Source: Maledivibacter halophilus (GTDB taxonomy: Bacteria > Bacillota > Clostridia > Peptostreptococcales > Caminicellaceae). Taken from it: 64,000 nucleotides of DNA. Under the pieces are notes generated by a model. It was not told where the DNA came from, made no database searches, and was given only the letters and a program-made list of their open reading frames with translations. Location: positions 62,001 through 126,000 of the forward strand of contig NZ_FUZT01000009.1 of the NCBI RefSeq assembly GCF_900167445.1, read 5' to 3'. The position numbers and the translations under genes were made by a program. Within the stretch, counting starts at the first letter, position 1. Each line of letters opens with the position of its first letter. Of the stretch, positions 27,349 through 36,115 are shown piece after piece.

Positions 27349-29103
27349 ATGGGAGAAATAATGAAAATCTTTTCTTATGCAAAGGATTATAAAAATAAGA
27401 CCTATATATCAGTTGTACTTTCAACAATAAGTGTTTTTGTGGGAATAATACCCTATTATTTAGTATATAAAATTATCATGGCATTTGTAGGAGATACCCA
27501 TGTGACAATTAATTATATACTGATGATATCAGGGTTTATTCTAATTAGTTTGCTTCTTAAATCCTTGTTATTTTTTATGGCAATGGCTGCTTCCCATGAT
27601 GCTGCCTATGATACTCTTATGGGAATGAGAAAAAAGTTAGCTGATAAAATGATAAAAATGCCAATGGGTGAAATAAACAAAAAGAGTTCAGGAAATTTTA
27701 AAAACATTTTTGTAGACTTAATAGAAGAAATGGAATTAATTTTAGCCCATATGATACCAGAAGGTATATCTAATTTAGTTGTTCCCTTAGTAGTTTTAGT
27801 ATATCTATTTATTCTTGATTGGAGAATGGCATTATTATCATTAGGTACTATTCCCCTTGGAATGGTTATGTATAAACTTATGTTGCGTGGAGCTGGTGAA
27901 AAGATTAAGCAGTATTTTAAAGCATCCAATGAAATGAACTCAAATATTATTGAATATATAGGTGGTATGGAAGTAATTAAAATATTTAATCAGACTACGA
28001 CTTCCTTTGAAAAGTATACGAATTCAGTTAAGAATTACAAAAAATTTACCCTTGATTGGTATAAACAATCATGGATATATATGACTGGTTTTTTTACTAT
28101 TGTACCTTGCACCATGTTATTTGTAGCACCCTTTGGAGCATTATTTTATACTAAGGGGACTCTTTCTTTAGGCACATATGTTTTATGTATGCTATTATCT
28201 ATTGGATTAGGTGCTCCTTTAACTCGATTAGCAGAATTTGTTGAATTTACTCATATGTTAACTGAAAAAAGTAAAATTATTGAGGATTTGTTTGATAGTA
28301 AAGAGATAGTTGAAAAAGATATGTACAAAATACCTGAAAATTATGATATTTCCTTTAACAATGTTACCTTTGCCTATGATAAACAGGATGTTTTAAAGGG
28401 TGTTAGCTTTAAGGCTAAGGAAAATACAGTAACAGCCCTTGTTGGAGAATCTGGTTCAGGTAAGTCAACCTTAGCAAAAATATTAGTTAGATTCTGGGAT
28501 GTAGAAAAAGGCGGAATTAGAATTGGTGATGTCAATATAAAAGATATTCCCTTTGAAAAATTAATGGATTATATAAGTTATGTTTCCCAGGATATATATC
28601 TTTTTAATACTTCAATTATGGAAAATATACGTATGGGTAAGCCTAATGCAACAGATGAAGAGGTAATACAGGTGGCAAAATTAGCTCAGTGCCATGATTT
28701 TATTATAGAGTTTGGAGATAAATACCATACCAGTGTAGGGGATACAGGTAATAAGCTTTCAGGAGGACAAAAGCAAAGAATATCAATTGCAAGGGCACTG
28801 CTAAAGGACGCACCCATTATAATTCTTGATGAAGCAACTGCCTTTACTGATCCTGAAAATGAAGATAAAATACAAGAAGCATTAAACAGTTTAACAGGTG
28901 GTAAGACTATTATTGTAATAGCCCATAGATTGTCTACTATAACAGATGCAAACAATATAATTGTAATGGATAAGGGCAAAATATCAGCTCAAGGAACTCA
29001 CGATAAGCTCCTTAAAAAATCAAAAATTTATAGCTCCATGTGGGAAGCCCATACAAAAGCTATGGACTGGGATATTAAAGTAAAGGAGAATAAGATATCA
29101 TGA
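27349..29103 (+). CDS. ABC transporter half, iron-regulated, pair 2 subunit A
   Basis: The 584-residue protein has six membrane segments and an ATPase domain with GESGSGKSTLAKI, KLSGGQKQRISIARA, IIILDEATAFTDPE and VIAHRLS. It is clearly homologous to pair 1 subunit A (shared GFF..S..FK, FWDVEKG patterns), so the two ABC pairs arose by operon duplication. RBS AGGAAGGTG. It overlaps the next gene by 4 bp. Confidence 0.88.
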   Translation: MGEIMKIFSYAKDYKNKTYISVVLSTISVFVGIIPYYLVYKIIMAFVGDTHVTINYILMISGFILISLLLKSLLFFMAMAASHDAAYDTLMGMRKKLADKMIKMPMGEINKKSSGNFKNIFVDLIEEMELILAHMIPEGISNLVVPLVVLVYLFILDWRMALLSLGTIPLGMVMYKLMLRGAGEKIKQYFKASNEMNSNIIEYIGGMEVIKIFNQTTTSFEKYTNSVKNYKKFTLDWYKQSWIYMTGFFTIVPCTMLFVAPFGALFYTKGTLSLGTYVLCMLLSIGLGAPLTRLAEFVEFTHMLTEKSKIIEDLFDSKEIVEKDMYKIPENYDISFNNVTFAYDKQDVLKGVSFKAKENTVTALVGESGSGKSTLAKILVRFWDVEKGGIRIGDVNIKDIPFEKLMDYISYVSQDIYLFNTSIMENIRMGKPNATDEEVIQVAKLAQCHDFIIEFGDKYHTSVGDTGNKLSGGQKQRISIARALLKDAPIIILDEATAFTDPENEDKIQEALNSLTGGKTIIVIAHRLSTITDANNIIVMDKGKISAQGTHDKLLKKSKIYSSMWEAHTKAMDWDIKVKENKIS

Positions 29104-30860
29104 TTAGAATCATTAGGAGAATGTTAAAGCTTGCAGATGAGTTTGCAGTTAATATAAAAAAAGCAATGGTATGTGGGTTCTTTTTAGGTGTATTTAGAAA
29201 CATGCCTATTTTTGCTATCCTTTATATTTTATTTAAAATAGTAAATGGAACTATTAATACAAATACCGCTTTTATAAGCGGACTTATAATTGTAGTAGGC
29301 TTAATTGGACAGTATGTTTTTAAGTATCTTGTTTACATTTTGCAAAGTGGAACTGGTTATAAAATTTTCGAAAGAGAAAGAATAAAGATCGGAGATAGAT
29401 TTAAAAGATTTCCCATGGGCTTTTTCAGTGATGGTAATATGGGTAAAATTTCGGCAGTAATAACATCGGATTTAACTTTTGTAGAAATGTGGAGTATGGA
29501 CTCAATAGATAAAGTGGTTACTGCATATGTTAACATAATTATCGGTTGTATTTTTCTGTTGATATTGGATTACCGTTTAGCTTTAGTATCAATAATAGTA
29601 ACTATTTTAGCGATGATGGTATTGAGAAAATTACAGGTTATTGGAAAAAAGCAATCCTACATAAGGCAAAGTGAGCAATCTAAAATGGTTTCTGCTGTTC
29701 TTGAATATGTACAGGGAATATCCGTAATAAAAGCATTTAATATGAGTGGAGACAAATCAAGGGCGACTAAGGAAGCCTTTGAAAAATTTAGAGATATTTC
29801 TTTAACGATGGAAAAGAGATTTATGCCTTCCATGTTTCTATTTGAATCATTTTTTTCAGTTGGTATTGCTGGCACGATATTTTTAGCAGCAAGCTTAACA
29901 TTAAATGGAAGTCTTGACATGTCTATAATGCTAATGATGTTCATATTCATTTTTGAGTTGTATTTGCCATTAAAAGCTCTGGGGGTTTTAACTGCTAAAC
30001 TTAGAATTATGGAGGCTGGTCTTAATAGATATGAAGCATTAAAGGATATAGAGATAATTGATGAAGATGGAAGAGATATTAGCCTTAATAAATTTGACAT
30101 TGAGTTTAAGGATGTAAGCTTTGCTTATGAGGAGAAGAATGTATTGAAGGATATTAGCTTCAAGGTTCCTGAGCGCAGCATGACTGCTCTAGTAGGAGCT
30201 TCAGGTTGTGGTAAAACTACAATAGCCAACCTTATTGGGAGATTTTGGGATGTACAAAAAGGAGAGGTATTAGTAGGAGGAATTAATGTAAAAGAAATGA
30301 CCTGTGATAGCCTTCTTAAAAATATCAGCATGGTATTTCAAAATGTATATTTATTTAACGATACAATTTTAAATAATATAAAATTTGGGAAGCCGGATGC
30401 TACCGATGAAGAAATAGAAGAAGCAGCTCGAAAAGCAAAATGCTATGATTTTATTATGGAGCTTGAAGATGGATTCGATACCATAGTTGGAGAAGGGGGC
30501 TCAACATTATCAGGAGGAGAAAAACAAAGGATTTCAATAGCTAGAGCCATTTTAAAGGATGCACCTATTATTCTTTTAGATGAAGCAACTGCAAGCGTTG
30601 ATCCTGATAATGAAAATCAAATCCAAATGGCTATAAATGAGCTTGTCAAAGATAAAACCCTTGTTGTAATAGCCCATAGATTGTCTACTATACGTAGTGC
30701 CGATCAAATACTAGTTGTTGATGATGGTAAATTAATTCAAAGTGGAACCCATGAAGATCTTATACAAGAGGAGGGGCAATACAATGATTTTTGGAAGAGA
30801 AGGATGAAGGCTAGAGGTTGGAAGATTAATAGTAATGTAAAATATCAAGTAGAAATCTAG
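29100..30860 (+). CDS. ABC transporter half, pair 2 subunit B
   Basis: The 586-residue protein has six membrane segments and an ATPase domain with GASGCGKTTIANL, TLSGGEKQRISIARA, IILLDEATASVDPD and VIAHRLS. The ATG start overlaps the previous stop (ATGA), showing translational coupling and a heterodimer. It resembles YbtQ/IrtB-type subunits. Confidence 0.88.
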   Translation: MIRIIRRMLKLADEFAVNIKKAMVCGFFLGVFRNMPIFAILYILFKIVNGTINTNTAFISGLIIVVGLIGQYVFKYLVYILQSGTGYKIFERERIKIGDRFKRFPMGFFSDGNMGKISAVITSDLTFVEMWSMDSIDKVVTAYVNIIIGCIFLLILDYRLALVSIIVTILAMMVLRKLQVIGKKQSYIRQSEQSKMVSAVLEYVQGISVIKAFNMSGDKSRATKEAFEKFRDISLTMEKRFMPSMFLFESFFSVGIAGTIFLAASLTLNGSLDMSIMLMMFIFIFELYLPLKALGVLTAKLRIMEAGLNRYEALKDIEIIDEDGRDISLNKFDIEFKDVSFAYEEKNVLKDISFKVPERSMTALVGASGCGKTTIANLIGRFWDVQKGEVLVGGINVKEMTCDSLLKNISMVFQNVYLFNDTILNNIKFGKPDATDEEIEEAARKAKCYDFIMELEDGFDTIVGEGGSTLSGGEKQRISIARAILKDAPIILLDEATASVDPDNENQIQMAINELVKDKTLVVIAHRLSTIRSADQILVVDDGKLIQSGTHEDLIQEEGQYNDFWKRRMKARGWKINSNVKYQVEI

Positions 30861-31004
30861 AAAAATTTTTGTTGATTTTCAGAATCATACTTTTATATAG
30901 TCTGTATAGTGTTTTGTCAAAATATTATATAGGCTTTTTTAATTGAGCAAATTACATAGTTACCTTCTGTAACTACAAATGCGTAGTAAGACACTTTGCT
31001 TTTC

Positions 31005-31018
31005 GATATACCCAAAAC
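31005..31018 (+). promoter_or_regulatory. single TATACCCAAAAC operator upstream of the copper cassette
   Basis: GATATACCCAAAAC matches the operator found in the three DUF5320 promoters. It lies about 47 bp upstream of the -35 below. Confidence 0.5.
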
Positions 31019-31051
31019 GGAATAATAATGGACAAAAATAAACAAAAATAC

Positions 31052-31079
31052 TTGAAAATCATTATCAATATGGTATAAT
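31052..31079 (+). promoter_or_regulatory. promoter of the copper cassette with Fur-like box
   Basis: TTGAAA (31052-31057) and TATAAT (31074-31079) are 16 bp apart, and GAAAATCATTATCAAT in the spacer is a good partial Fur box. This would join copper handling to iron regulation. Confidence 0.55.
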
Positions 31080-31100
31080 AAAAGAAAAAAAGGAGATTCC

Positions 31101-31580
31101 ATGGAAGAAAAATATTATACAATTGGAGAAGTTGCTAGCAAATTGGAAGTACATACAAAAACAGTAAGAAGATACATCTATAATGGTAAAATACAAGCTT
31201 TGAAGGTGGGTGGTCAGTGGAGAATTTATCAAGGTGCACTTGATAAGTATTATGAAAGCTCCAAGTATCCAAGTGATAAAGAAACCGTTAGCCAGGATGA
31301 CTTTTGCATTTTCATGGATGGACAAAATAGGACAACTAATGACAAACTTCAAGTATGTAGTATTATTGATTATTATGTAGATCAGCAAGAGGAAGCAAAG
31401 CCAATAGCTTATGAAATCACCGATGTAATAATGTCTATGGAGGGACAGGATAAATATCGTTTTAATTATGTATATGATGCAGCAGAAAAGAGAGTACGGT
31501 TTGTATTATGGGGGAATGGTGCTTTTATGGAAGCAGTAGCTAAGCGTTTAAAAAAATTTGATGGAAAATTAGAACCATAA
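31101..31580 (+). CDS. excisionase/MerR-like HTH regulator
   Basis: The 159-residue protein begins with an excisionase-type winged helix (YYTIGEVASKLEVHTKTVRRYIYNGKIQALKVGGQWRI). The C-terminal 100 residues form a separate, unrecognised domain (VIMSMEGQDKYRFNYVYD, VRFVLWGNGAFMEAVAKRLKKF) that may bind a ligand or metal, although it has only two cysteines (CIFM, VCSI). It lies 24 bp before copA in the same direction. It is likely the local regulator of the copper genes rather than a phage excisionase, since no phage genes are nearby. RBS AAAAGGAGATT. Confidence 0.75.
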   Translation: MEEKYYTIGEVASKLEVHTKTVRRYIYNGKIQALKVGGQWRIYQGALDKYYESSKYPSDKETVSQDDFCIFMDGQNRTTNDKLQVCSIIDYYVDQQEEAKPIAYEITDVIMSMEGQDKYRFNYVYDAAEKRVRFVLWGNGAFMEAVAKRLKKFDGKLEP

Positions 31581-31604
31581 AGCATAAAGAGAGAAGGGTA
31601 AAGT

Positions 31605-34055
31605 ATGCATGTAAAAACAACATATCGAATTGATGGTATGACTTGCGTGGCTTGTTCAGCAGCAGTAGAGCGTGTAACTAAAAAAATAGATGGAGTTTCA
31701 TCGGTCAGTGTAAATCTGAACATGAAGAAAATGCAGATTGAATATGATGATGAAAAAGTAAATAGGGATAAGATTTTTGAAAAAATAGAGAAAGCTGGTT
31801 TTGTACCTTCTGAGGATATTGAAGAAAAGAAAGTTACCATACCTATTCTGGGTATGGAGTGTGCAGCCTGTGCTAAAGCAGTTGAAAAAGCTATTGGAAA
31901 ATTGGAAGGTATATTGGAGGTTACTGTAAATGGACTTGCCAATAAAGCCTATGTAAAATATGATGTTAAAAAAATTAGATTATCTGAAATTAAAAGAGCA
32001 ATAGTAAAGGCAGGATATGAGCCTAAGGAAATTGAACGCAATATAGACAATGAAGTAGAAGATTCAGGACGCTTAGAGGAAAATAGGATGTGGCTTAGAT
32101 TTAGAATAGCAATAGGATTTGTTATTCCCCTTCTTTATGTTTCAATGGGCCATATGATAGGTCTTCCTATTCCCAAATTTATAGATCCTATGACAGCTCC
32201 CCTCAACTTTGCAATTGCACAATTTATTTTACTGGCTCCAATTACTATTGTTGGAAGACATTTTTATACTAGAGGCTTTAAAACCCTTTTTACTGGTCAT
32301 CCTAATATGGATTCCCTTATTGCAGTGGGTACATCGGCTGCAATATTGTATGGAATAGTTGCAACCTATAGGATTGCAATTGGGGAAGTACATTATGTAA
32401 GGGATTTATACATAGAATCTGCAGGAACAATTATTGCCCTTATTATGCTGGGTAAGTCTTTAGAGCATCGGTCTAAGGGAAAGGCATCGGAAGCTATAAA
32501 AAAGCTCATGGGACTTAGACCGAAGGAAGCTGTGGTTTTACATGGTGAAGAAGAAATCATTATACCTATAGATGAGGTGGAAGTAGGGGATATTGTTTTA
32601 GTTAAGCCAGGTGAAAAAATACCCGTTGATGGAAGGGTAATAGAAGGATATAGTGCCGTTGATGAATCTATGATTAGTGGAGAAAGTATACCTGTTGAAA
32701 AGAAAATTGGAAGTCATGTAGTTGGAGCAAGTATTAATAAAAATGGTCTTTTAAAAGTTAAAACTACAAAGGTGGGACAAGAAACAGCACTGGCTAAAAT
32801 TATAGAGCTGGTTGAACAGGCCCAAGGTTCTAAAGCTCCTATTGCCAAACTGGCAGATATTATAGCGGGGTATTTTGTACCTACTGTAATTACTATTGCA
32901 GTTTTGTCAGGACTGGCATGGTATTTAGCAACAAAGGATTTAGAGCTTACACTTAAAGTATTTATTTCTGTGTTGGTTATAGCTTGTCCTTGTGCACTAG
33001 GGCTAGCTACTCCAACTGCTATTATGGTTGGAACTGGTAAAGGAGCAGATGAAGGAATATTGATAAAGAGTGGTGTAGCCCTGGAAAGAGCCCATAAAAT
33101 AGATGCCATAGTTTTTGATAAAACAGGAACAATTACGGAAGGTAAGCCGAGGGTTACAGATTTTATTACTAAGGGACATGACAAATTAGATATATTGAAA
33201 TGGATTGCTTCAGCGGAAAAGGGTTCTGAGCATCCCTTGGGTGAGGCTATAGTTCAAAGAGCCCAATCAGAAAATATTGGACTATCTAAAGTGAAGAATT
33301 TTGGTATTATTTCAGGACAAGGTATTAAAGCACAAGTGGAACAACATGACCTTTTATTGGGAAATGAGAAGATGATGAGTGATTTTAACATTCAGGGATG
33401 TGATTTTGAAAAGGGTTACGAATTAGCAGCCCAAGGAAAAACACCTATGTTTATTTCAGTTGATGGAAAGTATGTAGGTATAGTGGCAGTGGCCGATACA
33501 GTTAAGTCAGACAGTAAGTCCGCTATAGAGCATTTAAAAAATATGGGTATCAAGGTAGCTATGATTACTGGTGACCATCAAAAAACAGCAGAGGCTATAG
33601 CTAAGCAAGTAGATATAGATTGGGTTATATCTGAGGTTTTACCAGAGGATAAATCCAGAGAAGTAAAGGCTCTTCAAGAAAAGGGATATAGGGTAGCTAT
33701 GGTTGGAGATGGAATTAATGATGCACCAGCTTTGGCCCAGGCAGATATTGGTATAGCCATAGGCTCTGGAACAGATGTGGCTATGGAATCAGCAGATATA
33801 GTATTGATGAAGGACAGCATAGTTGACGTGGTGAAGGCTATTGAACTCAGTCATGCAACTATTAGAAACATCAAACAAAATCTATTCTGGGCCTTTGGAT
33901 ACAATACCCTTGGAATCCCAATAGCAGCGGGAGTACTCCATATATTCGGAGGTCCCCTTCTTAATCCTATGATTGGAGCTGCAGCAATGTCCTTTAGTTC
34001 AGTATCAGTTGTTAGTAATGCCCTTAGATTAAAGAATTTTAAATCAACTTTATAG
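31605..34055 (+). CDS. copA: copper-translocating P-type ATPase CopA
   Basis: The 816-residue P1B-ATPase has two N-terminal HMA domains ([12 protein letters not shown] and [12 protein letters not shown]), the CPC metal-site motif ([12 protein letters not shown] near residue 460), SGESIPVEK, the phosphorylated Asp in DKTGTITEG (near 505) and [22 protein letters not shown] (near 700). It pumps Cu(I) out of the cytoplasm. It lies between a regulator and a CopZ-like chaperone, the standard layout. RBS AGAGAAGGG. Confidence 0.96.
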   Translation: MHVKTTYRIDGMTCVACSAAVERVTKKIDGVSSVSVNLNMKKMQIEYDDEKVNRDKIFEKIEKAGFVPSEDIEEKKVTIPILGMECAACAKAVEKAIGKLEGILEVTVNGLANKAYVKYDVKKIRLSEIKRAIVKAGYEPKEIERNIDNEVEDSGRLEENRMWLRFRIAIGFVIPLLYVSMGHMIGLPIPKFIDPMTAPLNFAIAQFILLAPITIVGRHFYTRGFKTLFTGHPNMDSLIAVGTSAAILYGIVATYRIAIGEVHYVRDLYIESAGTIIALIMLGKSLEHRSKGKASEAIKKLMGLRPKEAVVLHGEEEIIIPIDEVEVGDIVLVKPGEKIPVDGRVIEGYSAVDESMISGESIPVEKKIGSHVVGASINKNGLLKVKTTKVGQETALAKIIELVEQAQGSKAPIAKLADIIAGYFVPTVITIAVLSGLAWYLATKDLELTLKVFISVLVIACPCALGLATPTAIMVGTGKGADEGILIKSGVALERAHKIDAIVFDKTGTITEGKPRVTDFITKGHDKLDILKWIASAEKGSEHPLGEAIVQRAQSENIGLSKVKNFGIISGQGIKAQVEQHDLLLGNEKMMSDFNIQGCDFEKGYELAAQGKTPMFISVDGKYVGIVAVADTVKSDSKSAIEHLKNMGIKVAMITGDHQKTAEAIAKQVDIDWVISEVLPEDKSREVKALQEKGYRVAMVGDGINDAPALAQADIGIAIGSGTDVAMESADIVLMKDSIVDVVKAIELSHATIRNIKQNLFWAFGYNTLGIPIAAGVLHIFGGPLLNPMIGAAAMSFSSVSVVSNALRLKNFKSTL

Positions 34056-34066
34056 GAGGAAATAAA

Positions 34067-34276
34067 ATGGAAAAAATCATTAAAATAGAAGGTATGAGTT
34101 GTCAGCACTGTGAGAACAGAGTTAGAAAATCTTTAGAATCTTTAGGCAATGTGGAAATCATCGAAATCAGTGCAGAGAAAGATGAAGCTAAGATTAAAGT
34201 GTCAGAAAAGATTATAATAGACCAAGTTAAAGAAGCAATTGAAGATGCAGGATATGATGTTATTGATATTATATAG
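34067..34276 (+). CDS. copZ: copper chaperone CopZ-like HMA protein
   Basis: The 69-residue heavy-metal-associated domain has the Cu-binding motif GMSCQHCENRV and a typical fold pattern ending VKEAIEDAGYDVID. It lies 11 bp after copA with RBS TAGGAGGAA, so it is cotranslated. It should deliver Cu(I) to CopA. Confidence 0.92.
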   Translation: MEKIIKIEGMSCQHCENRVRKSLESLGNVEIIEISAEKDEAKIKVSEKIIIDQVKEAIEDAGYDVIDII

Positions 34277-34290
34277 GTAGAATTCAAATA

Positions 34291-34336
34291 AAGAGCCTTC
34301 AGACTAGTATATAACACTGGTTTGTGGGCTTTTTGT
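34291..34336 (+). terminator. probable terminator after copZ
   Basis: AAAGAGCC...CTAGT pairs imperfectly with ACTGG...GGGCTTTTTG and is followed by T-rich sequence. Confidence 0.55.
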
Positions 34337-34366
34337 TTTGTGAAAAAGAAGAAATAAAAAAAGTTA

Positions 34367-34422
34367 TTGACATATACCCAAAACATGCTATAATATAATT
34401 ATAAAGGGTATATACCCAAAAC
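34367..34422 (+). promoter_or_regulatory. promoter with two TATACCC operators (DUF5320 gene)
   Basis: TTGACA (34367-34372) and TATAAT (34389-34394) are 16 bp apart. Operators are TGACATATACCCAAAAC over the -35 and GGGTATATACCCAAAAC at 34406-34422; their matching bases are 38 bp apart, as at 5283/5321. The second copy contains the perfect palindrome GGGTATATACCC. Confidence 0.78.
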
Positions 34423-34442
34423 AAAAAAGAGGAGGAATTGCA

Positions 34443-34730
34443 ATGCCAAGAAATGATGGAACAGGACCACTTGGGAATGGACCTATGACAGGTAGAGGCT
34501 TAGGACTATGTAATGATGGTAAAGCTTTTGGCTTTGGATTAGGTAGAAGAGGAAGAGGATTAGGATGTAGAAGGGGCTTTGGAAGAGGCTTTGGAAGATT
34601 TTTTTACGATATTAATCAAAATCCTCAAAACCAAAAGGCCATACTTGAAAAACAAAAGGAAATTTTAGAGCTAGAATTAAAGGATATAAATGATACATTA
34701 AAAAATTATTCAGAAGATGATGAAAAATAA
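34443..34730 (+). CDS. DUF5320-type glycine/arginine-rich protein with coiled-coil tail
   Basis: The 95-residue protein starts MPRNDGTGPLGNGPMTGRGL, continues with Gly-Arg-Phe repeats (GFGLGRRGRGLGCRRGFGRG) and ends in a helical, probably coiled-coil segment (KAILEKQKEILELELKDIND). It is a longer paralogue of the protein at 5354. DUF5320 proteins are often coded near DUF134 regulators, as here. The function is unknown; the Gly-Arg tract suggests nucleic-acid or anionic-partner binding. RBS GAGGAGG. Confidence 0.85.
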   Translation: MPRNDGTGPLGNGPMTGRGLGLCNDGKAFGFGLGRRGRGLGCRRGFGRGFGRFFYDINQNPQNQKAILEKQKEILELELKDINDTLKNYSEDDEK

Positions 34731-34820
34731 AGAGGGGAGTTTACTTCCTTCCTTTATTTTGTTAATATAAAACTTAAATACGATTACTAAATTTATATAT
34801 AGAAAAATCCTAAAAGAGTT

Positions 34821-34953
34821 TATATTTAAGAAACTTGCATAATTAACATTATTAATTTTAAAGTACAATATGTAGATAACTTACTTGACTCCCTCTACTG
34901 CATTTTGTATTTTAAAATTCTTCACATGTATTATGCAATTTCCTCATTTATCA
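34821..34953. repeat. palindromic MITE-like element, copy 3
   Basis: The sequence from AAGAAACTTGCATAATTAAC to TATTATGCAATTTCCTCATT is nearly the same as at 25606-25725, with differences mainly in the central loop (TAGATAACTTACTTGACTCC). The arms are inverted, giving a hairpin of roughly 45 bp with mismatches. It separates the DUF5320 and DUF134 genes. Confidence 0.75.
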
Positions 34954-35062
34954 AAAAAATAGACATGTTATGGTTTTAAAGTTTAAAGAAGCCATAATAG
35001 AGGGTATTATAATTATAAGGCTGAAAGTAAATATTTTAATTTATACTAGAGGAGGAAGAAAA

Positions 35063-35431
35063 ATGCCTAGACCTAAAAAATGGAGAAGAGTTTGCAAAGT
35101 TCCAGAGATAAAGGCATATGGTCCAGTGGATAGAGATAGCATTGACAATTTAGATTCTGTTATTTTAACAGTAGAAGAATTAGAAACAATAAGATTAATA
35201 GATTTAGAGGGAATGAATCAGGTGGAATGTGCTGAATTAATGGGAGTTGCCCGTTCAACTGTGCAAAGAATATATAATGATGCCAGAAAAAAAATTGCAA
35301 AAGGCATTATAGAAGGTAGAACACTAAAAATAGAGGGTGGTAATTATAAAGTTTGTAATACAGATTTAGATATGGAAAGATGCAATAATTGTTTTAGAAA
35401 AAGGCATAGACACGGAAGAAAATACGATTAA
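35063..35431 (+). CDS. DUF134 family DNA-binding regulator
   Basis: I start at the ATG preceded by GAGGAGGAAG; upstream in-frame codons lack an RBS. The 122-residue protein begins MPRPKKWRRVCKVPEIKAYG, the DUF134 hallmark, and has a sigma-70 region-4-like helix-turn-helix (LTVEELETIRLIDLEGMNQVECAELMGVARSTVQRIYNDARKKIA), ending in a Cys/His-rich tail (CNTDLDMERCNNCFRKRHRHG) that may bind metal or an Fe-S cluster. It is the best candidate for binding the TATACCC operators of the DUF5320 genes; this is inferred from neighbourhood only. Confidence 0.88.
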   Translation: MPRPKKWRRVCKVPEIKAYGPVDRDSIDNLDSVILTVEELETIRLIDLEGMNQVECAELMGVARSTVQRIYNDARKKIAKGIIEGRTLKIEGGNYKVCNTDLDMERCNNCFRKRHRHGRKYD

Positions 35432-35432
35432 T

Positions 35433-35867
35433 CTATTTATCTTTAGAATTTTGACAGTCAATACAATATCCATATAATTCAAGCTTATGATCCGTTAAAT
35501 CAAATTTTTTATCCTTAGATAATTCTATTAAGGTGTTGATAGGGCAAAATTCTATTATTTCAGTTCTTCCGCAGTTTTTGCATATTATGTGGTGGTGATG
35601 TTTATCGCAGCATCTCAATTTATATAGAGCTGTACCTTCATCGGTTATAAATTTATATAGAAGGTTTAAATTTTCTAATACTTCCAGATTTCTATAGACT
35701 GTGGACATATTAGTTTTGGAATAAATTTTTTTAGATTCATCAAATAGATATTCAACTGAAATTAAATTATTATGATTTAGAGACAATACTTCTAAAATTG
35801 CCTTTCTTTGTTCAGTAATCTTGTATCCATTAGATTTTAGCTTATCCATTATATTTTCTAATTTCAT
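35433..35867 (-). CDS. Fur-family metalloregulator, probably Zur-like
   Basis: I use the ATG with TTGGAGTGA upstream, giving 144 residues; an earlier ATG would add 11. Motifs are the winged helix KITEQRKAILEVL, STVYRNLEVLENL, the regulatory site CCDKHHHHIICKNCG and the structural CIDC pair. It is divergent from a zinc uptake operon with a perfect palindromic operator between them, so Zur is the likely role, but Fur and PerR cannot be ruled out. It ends one base from the DUF134 gene, tail to tail. Confidence 0.88.
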   Translation of the reverse strand: MKLENIMDKLKSNGYKITEQRKAILEVLSLNHNNLISVEYLFDESKKIYSKTNMSTVYRNLEVLENLNLLYKFITDEGTALYKLRCCDKHHHHIICKNCGRTEIIEFCPINTLIELSKDKKFDLTDHKLELYGYCIDCQNSKDK

Positions 35868-36039
35868 AAAAGTCACTCCAACCAAAATTCCCCAAGTCAT
35901 TCTCTTTTCCTTTTATCAATTTTCTTAATTGCATATCCTATATATTATCATACAATAAATAATACATAGATACAACTTTTAGAGAAATTAAAAAGCTATA
36001 AAAGGCTTTTATTTTTTGAAATTTATGGCAACAATCCTA

Positions 36040-36100
36040 TTGACATTAGAAATATATATGATAAAATTTAAATTGAAAATGCAAATGCAAATGATTTGCA
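36040..36100 (+). promoter_or_regulatory. promoter and Zur-like operator of the zinc uptake operon
   Basis: TTGACA (36040-36045) and TAAAAT (36062-36067) are 16 bp apart. TGCAAATGATTTGCA (36086-36100) is a perfect 7-1-7 palindrome, the layout used by Fur-family proteins but with a sequence different from the iron boxes elsewhere in the window. Confidence 0.7.
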
Positions 36101-36115
36101 ATAAGGAGGAGAAGT

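Noticed and set aside
31101-31580. Excisionase-like protein as a sign of a prophage or integrative element
   Set aside because: No integrase, phage gene or attachment repeat is nearby, and the gene is 24 bp from copA in an operon-like layout.
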